64,000 bases of DNA from Heliocidaris erythrogramma (Eukaryota > Echinodermata > Echinoidea > Camarodonta > Echinometridae). Shown here one piece after another: positions 36,201-44,087 of the stretch. Below the pieces are notes generated by a model that saw nothing but the letters and a program-made list of their open reading frames with translations, was not told where the DNA came from and ran no database searches. The first letter of the stretch is position 1. The number at the start of each line of letters is the position of its first letter. The stretch covers positions 11,055,168-11,119,167 of the forward strand of contig CM046869.1 of NCBI GenBank assembly GCA_025617745.1, given 5' to 3'. Made by a program: the position numbers and the translations under genes.

Positions 36201-38749
36201 ATCCTAAAATCCTATCCTATCTCTAGGCCAAAATCCTAATTTTTGACCCTCAAAAAGCCTGAGACACATGTCGTCGGGGCAATTATCAACACCATGAAGC
36301 AGACCATCATGTTTTTAAAGCAAAATAACCCAATAACGATGATAAACTTCGTTGATCTCTGTACTTTGTTCGCCTTCAATATCAGTTTATTTAAAATCTT
36401 TCAGAATTTACATCATATTGAAAATCTGTAAATATTTGTTACTTTTGGGGTTGATCGATTACTTTGTCATTTATAAATAAATAGCAGTTATATACTTACC
36501 CAGTTTAACACCTTCACAGTCCAGTCCAATTACAACAGTCTCCCTTTTTGACTTAACCAGGATCGGTTCAAGAACTCGCTTACATTCCTCTACAGATTCG
36601 ATGACTTGAGTTCGTCTGAGCACGTCTTTAACGAAGAAATATAACGAAAGGTCATCTTTGGGCAGGATAGGCACATAAAGTTCCATATCTCTCAGGGTTG
36701 AGAATAATCATACAGCACCTTGGCCCAGCTGCGAATTTTTTTCCCTGTACCTTTGGGTCTTTCCATTGTGAATATTCATGAATTGGGTCTTAGAGATGAG
36801 AGTACGCATGTGCATGCCAAGTAATACGGTTTATTCCGTCAAGACTAGTCGGCATGAATATTCACGAAAACGAACTGTAGGGATATGATAAAACGAGCAA
36901 GGCCATTGAGCAGCTATTCTCTGTGGCGCAATCGGATAATCTGGTGCGCTATCGATGAAAGGACCGCGAGTTCGAATCTCGGCAGAGGAATCTATTATGA
37001 AATTTTCTTTTGCTGATTTAAAAATAAGGTGAAACTGAGTAAGAAAATACAAGTCCGATACTTGTAGTCTCTTTCATGAATATTCATATTGGATAGCCCC
37101 AAAGGTACAGGAAACAAAATTTCGCGGCCCGGCTAACATGAGCCAGTCCTCAGCGCTCACTCCCGATTGCGTGATTACTTGCGCTAACCGAGCCTGTAAA
37201 CGCGATTAACCCATATACGCCATTTATAATTATCATGGCTAACGCCGGCTGTAGAAGGCGTCATTACCCTGCTCCAATAGACCGCTTCTGAAATGTAATC
37301 AAATTTATGCACATATATTCTTTGAGCACCTAGTGACGAGCTATTCCATGAACATGCTTTTTATAAATGAGCCTCAATGCTTGGAATCCAGTTTGCATAC
37401 ATTATTTGTTGCTATGCCCGGCAAGCTTTCAGGTTGTCAAGAACAACCTTTGTTTGCAAATTTGCATATATTACCGAAGCGGTCTATTCACTATTACGTA
37501 ATATTATAGACTCGAACAGCAGAAAGCATGCATATATTATGAATATGTGTGGAAAGTAGGCCTATTTATTAATGAGCATGATCGCCTTCTAACATGTATA
37601 ACTGAATGTATAGGGCTTTTATATGGGGTGTTGCAAGAAAGTTGCAATCGATTGCAAATTGTAAAGCAAATAAGAACAACCATTCTGAATGGTTCAGGGT
37701 CTGCCCATTCAAGAAGATGCGCTTGCAACAATGATTTTGATTGGTCAGTACCGATCAGTTGCAACTTGCAATCAATGGCAACTGTCTTGCAACACCCCAA
37801 TAGTCTGACAGTTGAATAAGTCACATAAACATAACCGGCTCATATGCTGATATGACGTTATGACCGCGTCAGTGACTGCTACGATCTGTGCCACGATCTG
37901 TTGCCCTCTTTACGCATTTTACCCTTAAAACGAACAGAGGTTTGTTGGTTTTTTATGAACTTGCCAATATTTTCTTCTAGCTCGATTGAAGCTGAAGACT
38001 GTTACATTGGCCCACTTACCTTTATAAACAACTGGCTCTCCACAGGCAGATCCAGAAGCAGCACGGAGAGTAGTTTTGCTACTCTTCTTTGCAGTGCTAG
38101 GAGGATAAATTTCCAAGGCTTTCTTGGAAATAACTGCGTTGAAAACCTCCTCGTTAAACCCGGAATATCGGTGCACATTGGTTCCCGAAATGGTGAAGTA
38201 CTGGGGCTGACTTCTGATAAATCTCTTGAGATCATCCGCTGTCGCTAAATACTGATGGATATTCGGGATGTCTTTGACCTTGAAACTTGACTTGACGAGA
38301 GGGAGAAGCTTAGACAGACTGGTGTTGTTGAGTGTGGATGTAATTTGGAGGAGTGCAGAGATGATCCGTCCTATGGCTTCCCTTGGCAGTCCACAGGAGG
38401 TACCACTTTCTGCAAAATGCCGTTCGGGAATGTTGTATTGAGCTGTTTGCGGCGCTGGCTCAATGTCCTTCTTGAAGAACTTAACCTCCCATTGACAATT
38501 CATCTTCACTTCCTGTCGAGCATGTGCAGGAATCTTCGACAGGGCCGCATCCGACATCGGGATGACTCGAACAATAAGCCTTTCATTGTTTTCAAGAATG
38601 TCACGAAGATCGGCAATGTTCGCACCAACTATTTTCCGAGCAGACGATATATCGAGGCGAGCAATTCCAGGCCGACCCGATACCGATACATTGGCGTAAT
38701 TCCTACCAATTTGCACAATGCAAGCTGAAATTTCCTCCTTGTTTGCCAT
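16418..38749 (-). CDS. Paralog A: EXD1/Egalitarian-like 3'-5' exonuclease-domain protein, six exons
   Basis: Exons, in transcription order: 38749-38020, 36688-36500, 36065-35923, 35498-35418, 34985-34750 and 16664-16418. All junctions obey GT-AG and keep one frame, giving about 541 aa. Residues 1-243 form an N-terminal region: a small beta-rich start (IVQIGRNYANVSVSG) then a helical part (IISALLQITSTLNN...LSKLLPLVKS) resembling the winged-helix-like N-terminus of Egalitarian relatives. The DEDD exonuclease domain spans about 295-460. Its residues D300 and E302 (LDCEG), D362 (HDCKSD) and Y442/D446 (YAASD) fit the DEDDy pattern. The tail is Arg/Ser-rich and ends acidic (YDDDEDLLDD). Family members act on RNA: EXD1 in piRNA production, Egalitarian in mRNA transport with Bicaudal-D. 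The start is the ATG aligned with paralog B, in good context. The last intron is about 18 kb. The EXD1 versus Egalitarian assignment is uncertain. Confidence 0.82.
16767..17732. mobile_element. Mariner/Tc-type MITE (966 bp) with TA target duplication
   Basis: The left end CAGTGCGTCCCAGAAAAAA and the right end TTTTTCTGGGATGCACTG are inverted repeats flanked by TA on both sides (16765-16766, 17733-17734). Inside are AT-rich sequence and a G-run (17327-17343); no transposase frame is present. The same left end occurs at 40281. It lies in the last intron of paralog A. Confidence 0.72.
18750..19160. repeat. 410-bp direct repeat, copy 1
   Basis: This block is almost identical to 20509-20920 (starting near GTAGAAC-TTAATGATTTTAAA and ending near GGAATCAGTCACTTGTAAA). 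It holds CAGCCCCCGATATAGCAGC and a GCTGCTGA segment. The copies lie 1.76 kb apart in direct orientation in the last intron of paralog A. No coding capacity is evident. Confidence 0.85.
19161..20275. other. Intronic spacer between the 410-bp repeats
   Basis: Contains a GC-richer stretch rich in ACGTAC/GCACGT words (19190-19510), then AT-rich sequence with two copies of the GTTTCGGAG-type motif (near 19744 and 20032). No supported gene. Confidence 0.4.
20276..20433 (-). CDS. Candidate terminal exon of an unidentified gene
   Basis: On the minus strand an open segment encodes CPRIEEREALHPKTDVMQKM and continues PTMPPAGRAYLYKFKEGELD before TAA at 20278-20276. Its composition looks like a genuine conserved protein C-terminus. 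An upstream AG (TTTCCAAG, exon from 20433) would join in frame with the small candidate exon at 23374-23429. Another acceptor, GCTGCCAG at 20468, extends the frame by 11 codons. I do not recognise the family. It lies inside the last intron of paralog A, on the same strand, so it could instead be an alternative exon of that gene. Confidence 0.45.
20509..20920. repeat. 410-bp direct repeat, copy 2
   Basis: Near-identical to 18750-19160. It begins immediately upstream (in minus-strand terms) of the candidate exon at 20276-20433, so the duplication event inserted or copied next to that exon. Confidence 0.85.
20921..23373. other. Intronic AT-rich sequence, no gene seen
   Basis: Mostly unique, AT-rich sequence. 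It contains a partial SINE-like tail at 21690-21790 and many ACATGTAC words. Two CATGGGGGCTGCCAT-type segments occur in opposite orientation (22123-22135 and 22696-22708). They flank about 570 bp that may be another small inverted-repeat element, roughly 21970-22860: TAAAGGAGAATTAACC at the left is matched by GGTTAATTCTCCTTTA at the right. Confidence 0.45.
21970..22859. mobile_element. Probable MITE with TAAAGGAGAATTAACC inverted ends
   Basis: The left terminus TAAAGGAGAATTAACC (near 21970-21985) is mirrored by GGTTAATTCTCCTTTA (near 22844-22859). The internal arms also correspond (CATGGGGGCTGCCATTTT versus AAAATGGCAGCCCCCATG). There is no coding capacity, so it would be a non-autonomous DNA transposon. 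The target duplication is not clear. Confidence 0.6.
23374..23429 (-). CDS. Small candidate internal exon of an unidentified gene
   Basis: On the minus strand a CTCTTCCAGACAG acceptor precedes 56 nt encoding HEHCIEISSPYCHPQEYR, ending at a GTAAGA donor. Its end phase fits the candidate exon at 20276-20433. The product is not recognised. The evidence is splice-site quality and phase match only; an earlier exon was not found. Confidence 0.35.
24285..24455 (-). repeat. SINE 3'-tail fragment inside the Tc1 element
   Basis: The features TATAGCGC, AAGGCGCTC, ACCCTGGCT, GAGCTGCCCTAT and CCTACCAGGTACCCATT are the reverse complement of the 3' half of the SINE-like unit at 32650-32900. It lies between the left end of the Tc1 element and its transposase frame. 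Confidence 0.6.
24581..24902 (+). pseudogene. Tc1 transposase, N-terminal part (interrupted)
   Basis: The frame from ATG 24581 encodes the paired helix-turn-helix DNA-binding region (LRNGGWKQRDIALALGMTQG, then AVSKIIQRHRETG). Next come the AT-hook-like linker (RPRSGRPRITTAREDR) and the start of the second helix-turn-helix (VTRKLVNNRLLR). It is cut at a TTAA by the nested element. Its continuation resumes at 30430 in the same frame once the insert and one TTAA are disregarded. Confidence 0.9.
25064..28059. other. Left interior of the TTAA element, no gene seen
   Basis: Low-complexity and unique AT-rich sequence. It contains triplicated TTTTGTGTACAAA (26425-26460), a duplicated ATCTTTAAAAACATTTTGC block (26461-26519), and diverged pieces with ATAGCGACCGAGCGAAAAAG (26796-26815, 27311-27330). 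No frame resembles a transposase. Confidence 0.45.
28060..30200. repeat. Satellite array, about 224-bp monomer, about 9.5 units
   Basis: The monomer boundary GGGCGCTGCTAGCAC recurs near 28084 (diverged), 28309, 28530, 28754, 28977, 29202, 29425, 29650, 29873 and 30087. Units in the middle are nearly identical, while the first and last are diverged, the usual pattern of expansion by unequal exchange. Each unit carries GTGCATGGACCCCCC and TTTTCACTAGTTTCGCGAAT. The array ends inside the TTAA element. Confidence 0.95.
30430..31056 (+). pseudogene. Tc1 transposase, C-terminal catalytic part (frameshifted)
   Basis: It continues the N-terminal fragment at 24581-24902. The catalytic motifs are visible: VIFSDESRF (first Asp, near 30552), FVFQDDNAPAHR (second Asp, near 30828) and SPDMNPIEHLW (Glu, near 30940). 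This is the DD34E arrangement of Tc1. A one-base frame change occurs in the G-rich run near 30660-30675, and the last part (WQDIPR) reaches a stop near 31056. The copy is therefore inactive on two counts. Confidence 0.88.
31428..32640. other. Intronic spacer with three copies of the GTTTCGGAG motif
   Basis: AT-rich intron sequence of paralog A. The motif copies lie at 31500, 31673 and (reverse) 31881. A TATTTATT microsatellite spans 32058-32085. No supported gene. Confidence 0.45.
32650..32900 (+). repeat. tRNA-derived SINE-like unit
   Basis: The head has pol III promoter-like boxes: TGGTCCAGTGGTTACG (A-box-like) and GGTTCGCGGTTTGAGTCC (B-box-like). The tail carries GGGCACCTGGTAGGAATTTATTCC, AGCGCCTTATAGGGTAGCTG and AGCGCAATATAAATG, and ends in ATTATTATCATTA. 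The same tail occurs inverted at 24285-24455, so it is a dispersed family. Confidence 0.7.
33066..33127 (-). pseudogene. tRNA-like sequence, Arg(UCU)-like anticodon arm, probably a pseudogene or SINE head
   Basis: Read on the minus strand it has a D-arm-like TGGTTTAGTGGTTAAGGC and a perfect anticodon stem TTGGC/GCCAA around GTTCTAA (anticodon UCU). A T-loop TTCGATT with a shortened stem and CGGAGAC at the 3' acceptor side follow. The 5' acceptor strand does not pair and the T stem has lost bases, so a functional tRNA is unlikely. Confidence 0.5.
33238..33356. repeat. (AT)n microsatellites
   Basis: A TATATA run at 33238-33280 and a second, interrupted one at 33325-33356 lie either side of unique sequence. 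More short TA runs follow at 34310-34372. Confidence 0.9.
33361..33675. repeat. Minisatellite of GGACAACTACCCCC units, with an inverted terminal unit
   Basis: About 20 tandem units of 15-16 bp (consensus near CTAGGACAACTACCCCC) with variants GGATAACT, CGGACAACT and GGACAAGT. The last part (GTAGTTGTCCTAGGGGGTGG, 33659-33678) is the unit in reverse orientation, so the array ends in a hairpin. Both strands read open by composition only. Confidence 0.92.
33700..34120. repeat. Polypyrimidine tract (TTTC/TCTC) with short TG and TCTG runs
   Basis: Almost pure C/T on the plus strand, with GTGTGTGT(CTGT)n at 33997-34025. Long open frames of Ser/Phe/Leu in several registers come from this composition and are not genes. 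Confidence 0.92.
34750..34985 (-). CDS. Paralog A exon 5 (nuclease motif III)
   Basis: A CTCCCAG acceptor and a GTAAGT donor bound 236 nt, the same length as paralog B exon 5. It encodes IAMRSLMEQMNRTRSYR..., LCELLGEGASHKDDD and the DEDDy third motif YAASDALCL (Y442 and D446 of the product). It ends in phase 2. Confidence 0.88.
35346..35389. repeat. C-run followed by (CA)n
   Basis: A run of about 13 C followed by CACACACA, 29 bp from the exon 4 donor in the intron of paralog A. Confidence 0.9.
35418..35498 (-). CDS. Paralog A exon 4 (nuclease motif II)
   Basis: 81 nt with a CTGCAG-like acceptor (ATGCAG) and a GTAAGT donor, in phase 0 at both ends. It encodes VIHDCKSDTYSLYNGFGVTL and KNVFDTS. 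D362 is the likely metal-binding Asp of motif II. The length is the same as in paralog B. Confidence 0.9.
35923..36065 (-). CDS. Paralog A exon 3
   Basis: 143 nt with a TATAAG acceptor and a GTATGC donor. It encodes KPKGSLTLVQISTWDGRAFL, then FDAFKNPQLLKGNSSLKK. It supplies the beta strands after motif I and matches paralog B exon 3 in length and phase. Confidence 0.87.
36500..36688 (-). CDS. Paralog A exon 2 (nuclease motif I)
   Basis: 189 nt after a CCTGAGAG acceptor, ending at a GTAAGT donor in phase 1. It carries IESVEECKRVLEPI and the first DEDD motif VIGLDCEGVKLG (D300, E302). The 5' junction was chosen because it is the only nearby AG that keeps frame with exon 1. Confidence 0.83.
36720..37132. 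mobile_element. Inverted-repeat element (about 410 bp) carrying a tRNA-like core
   Basis: The left end (GGCCCAGCTGCGAA...CCCTGTACCTTTGGG) is mirrored by the right end (CCCAAAGGTACAGG...TTCGCGGCCCGGCT) with a few mismatches. Inner arms share TGAATATTCATGAA. The tRNA-like segment at 36917-36989 lies in the middle. It sits within intron 1 of paralog A, just upstream of exon 2. Confidence 0.65.
36917..36989 (+). pseudogene. tRNA-like sequence, 73 nt, degenerate
   Basis: It has a 7-bp acceptor stem TTCTCTG/CAGAGGA (one G-U), an A-box-like TGGCGCAATCGG, a B-box-like GAGTTCGAATCTC T arm, and exactly tRNA length. The anticodon stem does not form and the D arm is irregular, so a working tRNA is unlikely. 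It resembles a tRNA-Arg or Ile relative, or a SINE head. Confidence 0.45.
37624..37799. mobile_element. Short MITE (176 bp)
   Basis: Terminal inverted repeats TGGGGTGTTGCAAGAAAGTTG and the mirrored CTTGCAACACCCCA (with one short interruption) are flanked by ATA on both sides (37621-37623, 37800-37802). A 3-bp target duplication suggests a Harbinger-like family. It lies in intron 1 of paralog A. Confidence 0.75.
38020..38749 (-). CDS. Paralog A exon 1 (N-terminal domain)
   Basis: The start ATG at 38749-38747 is in good context (AATATGGCA) and aligned with paralog B. It encodes 243 residues: MANKEEISACIVQIGRNYAN, a basic/aromatic WEVKFFKKDIEPAP segment, an IISALLQITSTLNN helical segment and a Ser/Lys-rich linker. 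It ends at a GTAAGT donor (38019-38014), phase 1. A TTTTTGTCTACAG upstream (38764) could be a 5' UTR intron acceptor. Confidence 0.85.
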
Positions 38750-40280
38750 ATTGCCTTCTACCTTTTCTGTAGACAAAAAGTATTCGCAAAATGTATGTGA
38801 TATATCACGGCTTTGTTACAGTGTTATATAGAACTACCAATCTCTCACTGAAGCAGATTGGGGAAAACCCATGCCTTATCTCATATAAACTGTAAAGCAA
38901 TACGGTATAATTTGTCTGTTATATTATAACAGACAAATATAATTAATTTTCAAATTTATTCTTGATATAAAAAAAAAGAAGAAAGACGACGTTTTCCGTC
39001 TTTCATATTTTAAATAATATCAAAATGTGCATCTACTTTGGATAAGTTCAGGGATAAGTTCTGCATGTTAAAGGAAAAAGAATCAAACAAACAGAAAATC
39101 CTATATTCTGTAAATTGGTACGAAAGGACGTCGACAACTATGTCGCAATACCTCTTATGGTAATCTTCGTTTAGTTAATGTATAACGAAATACATGAGCA
39201 CAGCTTACAATAATTATTATCCTCTTTCTTTATCAGATTCGAACATACTTATTTGCGATTATCACTAGGAAAATCTTGTTCATGTGTTTTGCGTGCGTTT
39301 TGACAGCTAAATATAGCTGCAGTGCTGTATTTTTTAATTACCCCCTTTAAAAGTTATCTTTATTAATGTAGTTTCCAAAAATAAAATAACGTTTACCCTT
39401 TATTAGATGATAATTATAGGCTACCTTCAAAGTGTCTGAATGTGCAGAATTCAAGGCGTGTATCAGAGACAACGAAAGCTTTTCTTTTGTTTTTTCAAAT
39501 CTCACGTTTAAATTTTCTTAGCAGTAGTGATCTTTATCACGTAACAGATTAACTACTTGCCACTGACGTTAGTAATGTATTCAGCGGGTTTTTTTTATTT
39601 ATGTGGTTTTCCCCAGCAATTGGCGAAACAGTTATGGGCATGGAAATGTAAGTGGGCAAAACATTATTTTAGACGATATACCATTTCTTTATTGTCTACT
39701 CTGTAGCCCTTGAAAATAATAACAATGATAATAAAAATAGTTTTTTTAAATGTTACTTCTCTACTACTTCTACTACTACTACTACTACTACTAATACTAT
39801 TACTACTTGTAATAATAACAATACTTTTAATAGTAGTATTAATGATAATACTAATTATGATAAACGTTTTGAAAAGTTCATAGTAAGTACTATGTTTGAA
39901 TGGGCTTTGTTTGGTCTTGTGCTACCCGACTTGATTTATCTCTGATTGATTTCTTTTTTTTTTCCTTTGGAAGCATTTAAAACAATCCGACAAACTAGTC
40001 TTAGCACAATTTATACATAACCGAAGGTAATGTTTGTTTGTTTTTTTTGCAATTAGCACGGTCAGAATGCACCGTGCTTTACCTTATTTGAATACACAGT
40101 GTATATATACTGTATATAGAGAGAGAGAGAACTGCTAGAAGCGATTGTAATGCATTGTGGCTAATTATATTTTCTATTTTAGTATAGAAAATAAAATTGG
40201 CCACAATGCATTACAAATACTTCGAGCAGTTTTCTTTCCATTTCTTTGATCCAATACGTGAAACCTTAAGATATATATAC
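38750..40280. other. Upstream region of paralog A, with homology to intron 1 of paralog B
   Basis: No gene seen. The segment 38975-39620 (GAAAGACGACGTTTTCCGTC, ATCCTATATTCTGTAAAT, TATGTCGCAATA) is similar in direct orientation to 47287-48200. It contains a CTACTA microsatellite (39758-39795) and a short palindrome TTTCTATTTTAGTATAGAAA near 40170-40190, flanked by inverted GCATTGTGGC. Confidence 0.5.
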
Positions 40281-40330
40281 AGTGCGTCCCAGAAAAAACG
40301 AAACCGAGATTTATGGATGTTTAATCGTAT
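40281..40330 (+). mobile_element. Left terminus of a mariner/Tc-like element
   Basis: CAGTGCGTCCCAGAAAAAA, preceded by TATA, matches the left end of the MITE at 16767. I did not find its right end, so the copy is probably truncated. Confidence 0.45.
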
Positions 40331-43165
40331 CTTAATCACAATTATGATTAATAAATGCCACATATTTGTAAAGCTTGGATCCTCGTCTTTCATTGATGCC
40401 ACTCATATGGTACATACTTCACGCATGAGTGAATAAAGACAATATGAAGCAGGGCTACCAAAAAGTCGTTTGGCCAACGATATCTGAATTTCGAAGAGAT
40501 TATCACATTTCTCGAAAGTTCTTTTTCTGCCATTTCATATGACACCTCAATCGGGAAAAATGAGCCAGGGATGACAATTGAGGTGTCGTATGAAAGGGCA
40601 GAAAATGAACTTTCAATAACTTACAATAAAAACGAGTCTATTTTGGTCAAATTGTACAAAGGGTATACATGTATGTGCAGTACGGGGTGTGGGTACACTA
40701 ATCCATAAAGGCTCGAATTTGGGTTAAAATGATTCGAGTAAATCTTCATTGATGTTTATAAAAGCAAGCCATTTTTAGACGTATAGGACTTTGCTATTCA
40801 ATTAAATTCAATTCAATTTCGGTTTATTAATATAAAATGCACAATGCAGTAGTCCAAGGACTAATAGTGCAATGTTTCCATAAAATTTGCATCAGAAATA
40901 GGAATAATTATATACAATAGAAATCATTAAATAATTAAAGTTTATAAAAGTATTACTCAAGATTATTATAAAAGTATTAGATGAAACTATATTCATATTG
41001 TAATAAATGACAATGGTAAAGAAATTAGCGTCAGGTTGCAAAGTATTGAATGAAAGAGGTGGTTTTTCAAACCCAGTTCTAAAACAAAATATGTAAATAA
41101 ATAAAATCTTAGCTGGAATATTATGTGGTAGAATTGTTTAATATGCTATATAAGGTAATATATCAAGTTATAATAAATTATTTTTAAGAAGCAAAGTGAA
41201 TCTGTATGCAATATTCAATGACATCAAAATGAGACAGAAATTATGCATTTGTATAATACAGTTATAAAAGGAGGTTGAAATGTTCGACCAATTGCTTTAA
41301 GAGTGGAAATTATCACGGTACAAATCTCACAATGTGAGACATAAACTGAAGAAATGCACGTGTCTGTACATTTTGTTATGTTACTGTTTTGCACAAATTC
41401 TAGATAATGCTCAATTATATATTAGTGGAAATTGTTACATTATAAATATCTCACTGAAAAATATTGCACAAATGCTATTATTATTGAGTTTTCACATTAG
41501 ATTGTATACTGATGTTGAGGTTGCTATCATATTTGCTATAATATTTCATACCTTTCACATTGACAAGCCCTTGTTCCCGGTTCCTGAGATTAAAAAAAAA
41601 ATATGGGCATAATAAGTTGGGAAAATGAGATTTTAAACGCACCATCATGGGCGGCAGAACTGGATGGGGGTACAGGGCACTTACGCCATAATATCCATAG
41701 GCATTAGAGGCGGGGCGGAGCTGCAGCCCCTCTCCCTAGGATTTTTAAATTTCTTATATGTTCGGGCAACATTCACCTCACATCCAGACAGGGAGATGCC
41801 CGAATATCCTCATATTCAAGCAGCAAGGTGCCTGAATATGAAAATTCTATATCTTATGTAGTGCATTTTAATGACGAAACGATATTTCTAAAATGGGGAG
41901 GATTTGTTGGGTTTTTTTTATTGTAGTGTTGGACTTACAAAACAAACTTGAGAAGCAAACATACACGTAAAAACAGGGCACAAACAGGTGAATAAGCAAC
42001 AAAAAATATTGTCAGGATTATGTAAACACACCCATTGTCGATCTTCATCTGTTTTACAAGACATAATATTTTTAGAGCGACTTGATCAGTATTATGTGGC
42101 TGCCATGATGAAATATACGATTAAATGTGTTGATGACACAATTACCTTGGAAGCTCCTGTCTTGGAGACAACAAAAACTGTTTTCGAATTTAAAGTTATA
42201 AATAACATTTCCTTGCTGTATGGTGAAAATATATTTTATCAAATGCAGTGCAGCTGGATAATAAGCTGAGAAGCTGTACATGTACAGGCATACTGTGAAC
42301 ACCGTCCCATAGCATAACATATTTGTAATTTAACTACTTGACCTTGACCTTTATCCGTGTATTCAGCGGGTTTGTCCATGTGGTTTTCCCCAGCAATTGC
42401 CGAAACAGTGTGGGTGATGGCGTCTTTTACAGATTTATGGACTTGAAGGGCACACATAAGTAATTCATCCGCTCGCAATGCATGCCGGTGAGGCGGAGCA
42501 AAGATTATTTGAAATTAATTGATTAGAAATATTCATATAAAATCGATTGATTGTCCTCAGTAAATTTAAAAAGCGTAAATGGTGTTTAATAGACATACTC
42601 TTTTCAATTTGACACCTAAGCCGAAGTTGGCTAGCTTTTGATTATTTTTAAAGGATTTATTTTATCACTGGTGCACTTCCACTGTTTCTATGTGCAAATG
42701 GGCTGAAATTTCGGCTAGCCTTTTTTCAGCCTAAATATCTTTTTTTAACGCCGGGAAAGTGCCCAAATTAGGTGCTTTATTTGAGAGATATTTATATTTT
42801 GTCTCTATTCTGTGAATTTAAACGATTTCTACCGAGGGGTGTTCAAAATATGATTTATAGACAACCTTCGTTATAACACGTGAGTGAATGGGGCCGTGAA
42901 TTACTTATGTGAGCCCTGAAATGCGCATTAGGAAAGATATTTTTAAGAATGACAACAACAATACTACTACTACTAATAATAATAATTAAAAAATTAAAAA
43001 CATTATATTGATCATAATAATAATATTAATACTAACAATAACAACAATAATAATGATAATAATAATATCAATATCAATGATAATGATAATTATAACAAAA
43101 ATAAAATAATAATATTAATAATGATAACATGACTAATAATGATAAATTAGGATAATGATAACAAT
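40331..43165. other. Intergenic AT-rich sequence between the paralogs
   Basis: No supported gene. It holds an inverted pair (CATATGACACCTCAAT near 40536 and ATTGAGGTGTCGTATGA near 40580) and a repeat at 41690-41840 that matches 26520-26630 in reverse orientation. Two segments at 42240-42430 are similar to 39585-39640 and 48655-48725. An (AATAAT)n-rich stretch follows at 42950-43170. Confidence 0.45.
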
Positions 43166-43169
43166 GATA

Positions 43170-43610
43170 ACAATAATAGTAAAGTCATAAAGACCATTAT
43201 TCATAAGGACCGCTATTCATAATGTGAGATGAGGGTCGCTATTCCTAATTCATGTTGAGGGTCATTACTCGTAAGGACCACTATTCATAATACGAGAAGA
43301 GGGTGGATATTCATAATACGGATTGAGGGTCGCTATTCATAATAGGAGAAGAGGGTCCCCATTCATAATATAAGAGGGTCGCTGTTCATAATACGGTATG
43401 AGGGTATAGTGACCCTCATTTCGTATTATGAATAGCGACCCTCTTCTATTATGAAAAGCGACCCTCAATTCGTATTACGAATAGCGACCCTTATTTCGTA
43501 TAATGAATAGCGACCATCTTCTCCTATTATGAATAGCAGTCCTTGAATAATGACCCTTATGAATAATAAGCCCTTTCTCCATTATGAATAGCGGTACTTA
43601 TGAATAGCTG
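43170..43610. repeat. Fold-back minisatellite (GAGGGTCGCTATTCATAATACG and its reverse)
   Basis: The left half (about 43190-43400) has tandem units of about 25-35 bp reading GAGGGTCGCTATTCATAATACG. The right half (about 43405-43595) has the same unit in reverse (CGTATTATGAATAGCGACCCTC). The whole is a roughly 430-bp hairpin made of tandem repeats. Confidence 0.9.
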
Positions 43611-44087
43611 AGAAATAGACTAGAAATGTTTCATAAAATTGTTCGTTTCCACGTGTTTGCCATAAGGACATTGAAAACAAAGAATAACAATACATGGAAA
43701 CGTAGCTTTAAAAATAATTTTTATAAATGTATGGGGGGTTTTTCCTCCGTCTGAATCCTTTATAAAGAACCTGCTGGTTACTTTTACGTAATCATCAACA
43801 TAATTATGCATAACGGTTGTCGAATTTTCAAATTTGCCGACAGATGTTCACCTATTTTTCCCAACAAGCAATCATTTTATTTTTAAATAGAATAAGTATA
43901 CTTAGTAACCCCACACCCCCCGCCCCCTCTAGCTATACCCCTGACTACATCTGGCTTCAGGAATCCCTCTATCCTCTCCTACATAGTACATGTGTTGGTG
44001 GAGAGCCTCAAAAGTCAATATATGTTATTAGACTCCTCCAACCAGACAGATTTTGCTGTCTAGTGGATATCCTGAGATAAATTCCTA

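Noticed and set aside
37547..37824. Opposing frames of about 90 codons on both strands
   Set aside because: They span a MITE with inverted ends. The openness is symmetrical and has no homology I recognise.
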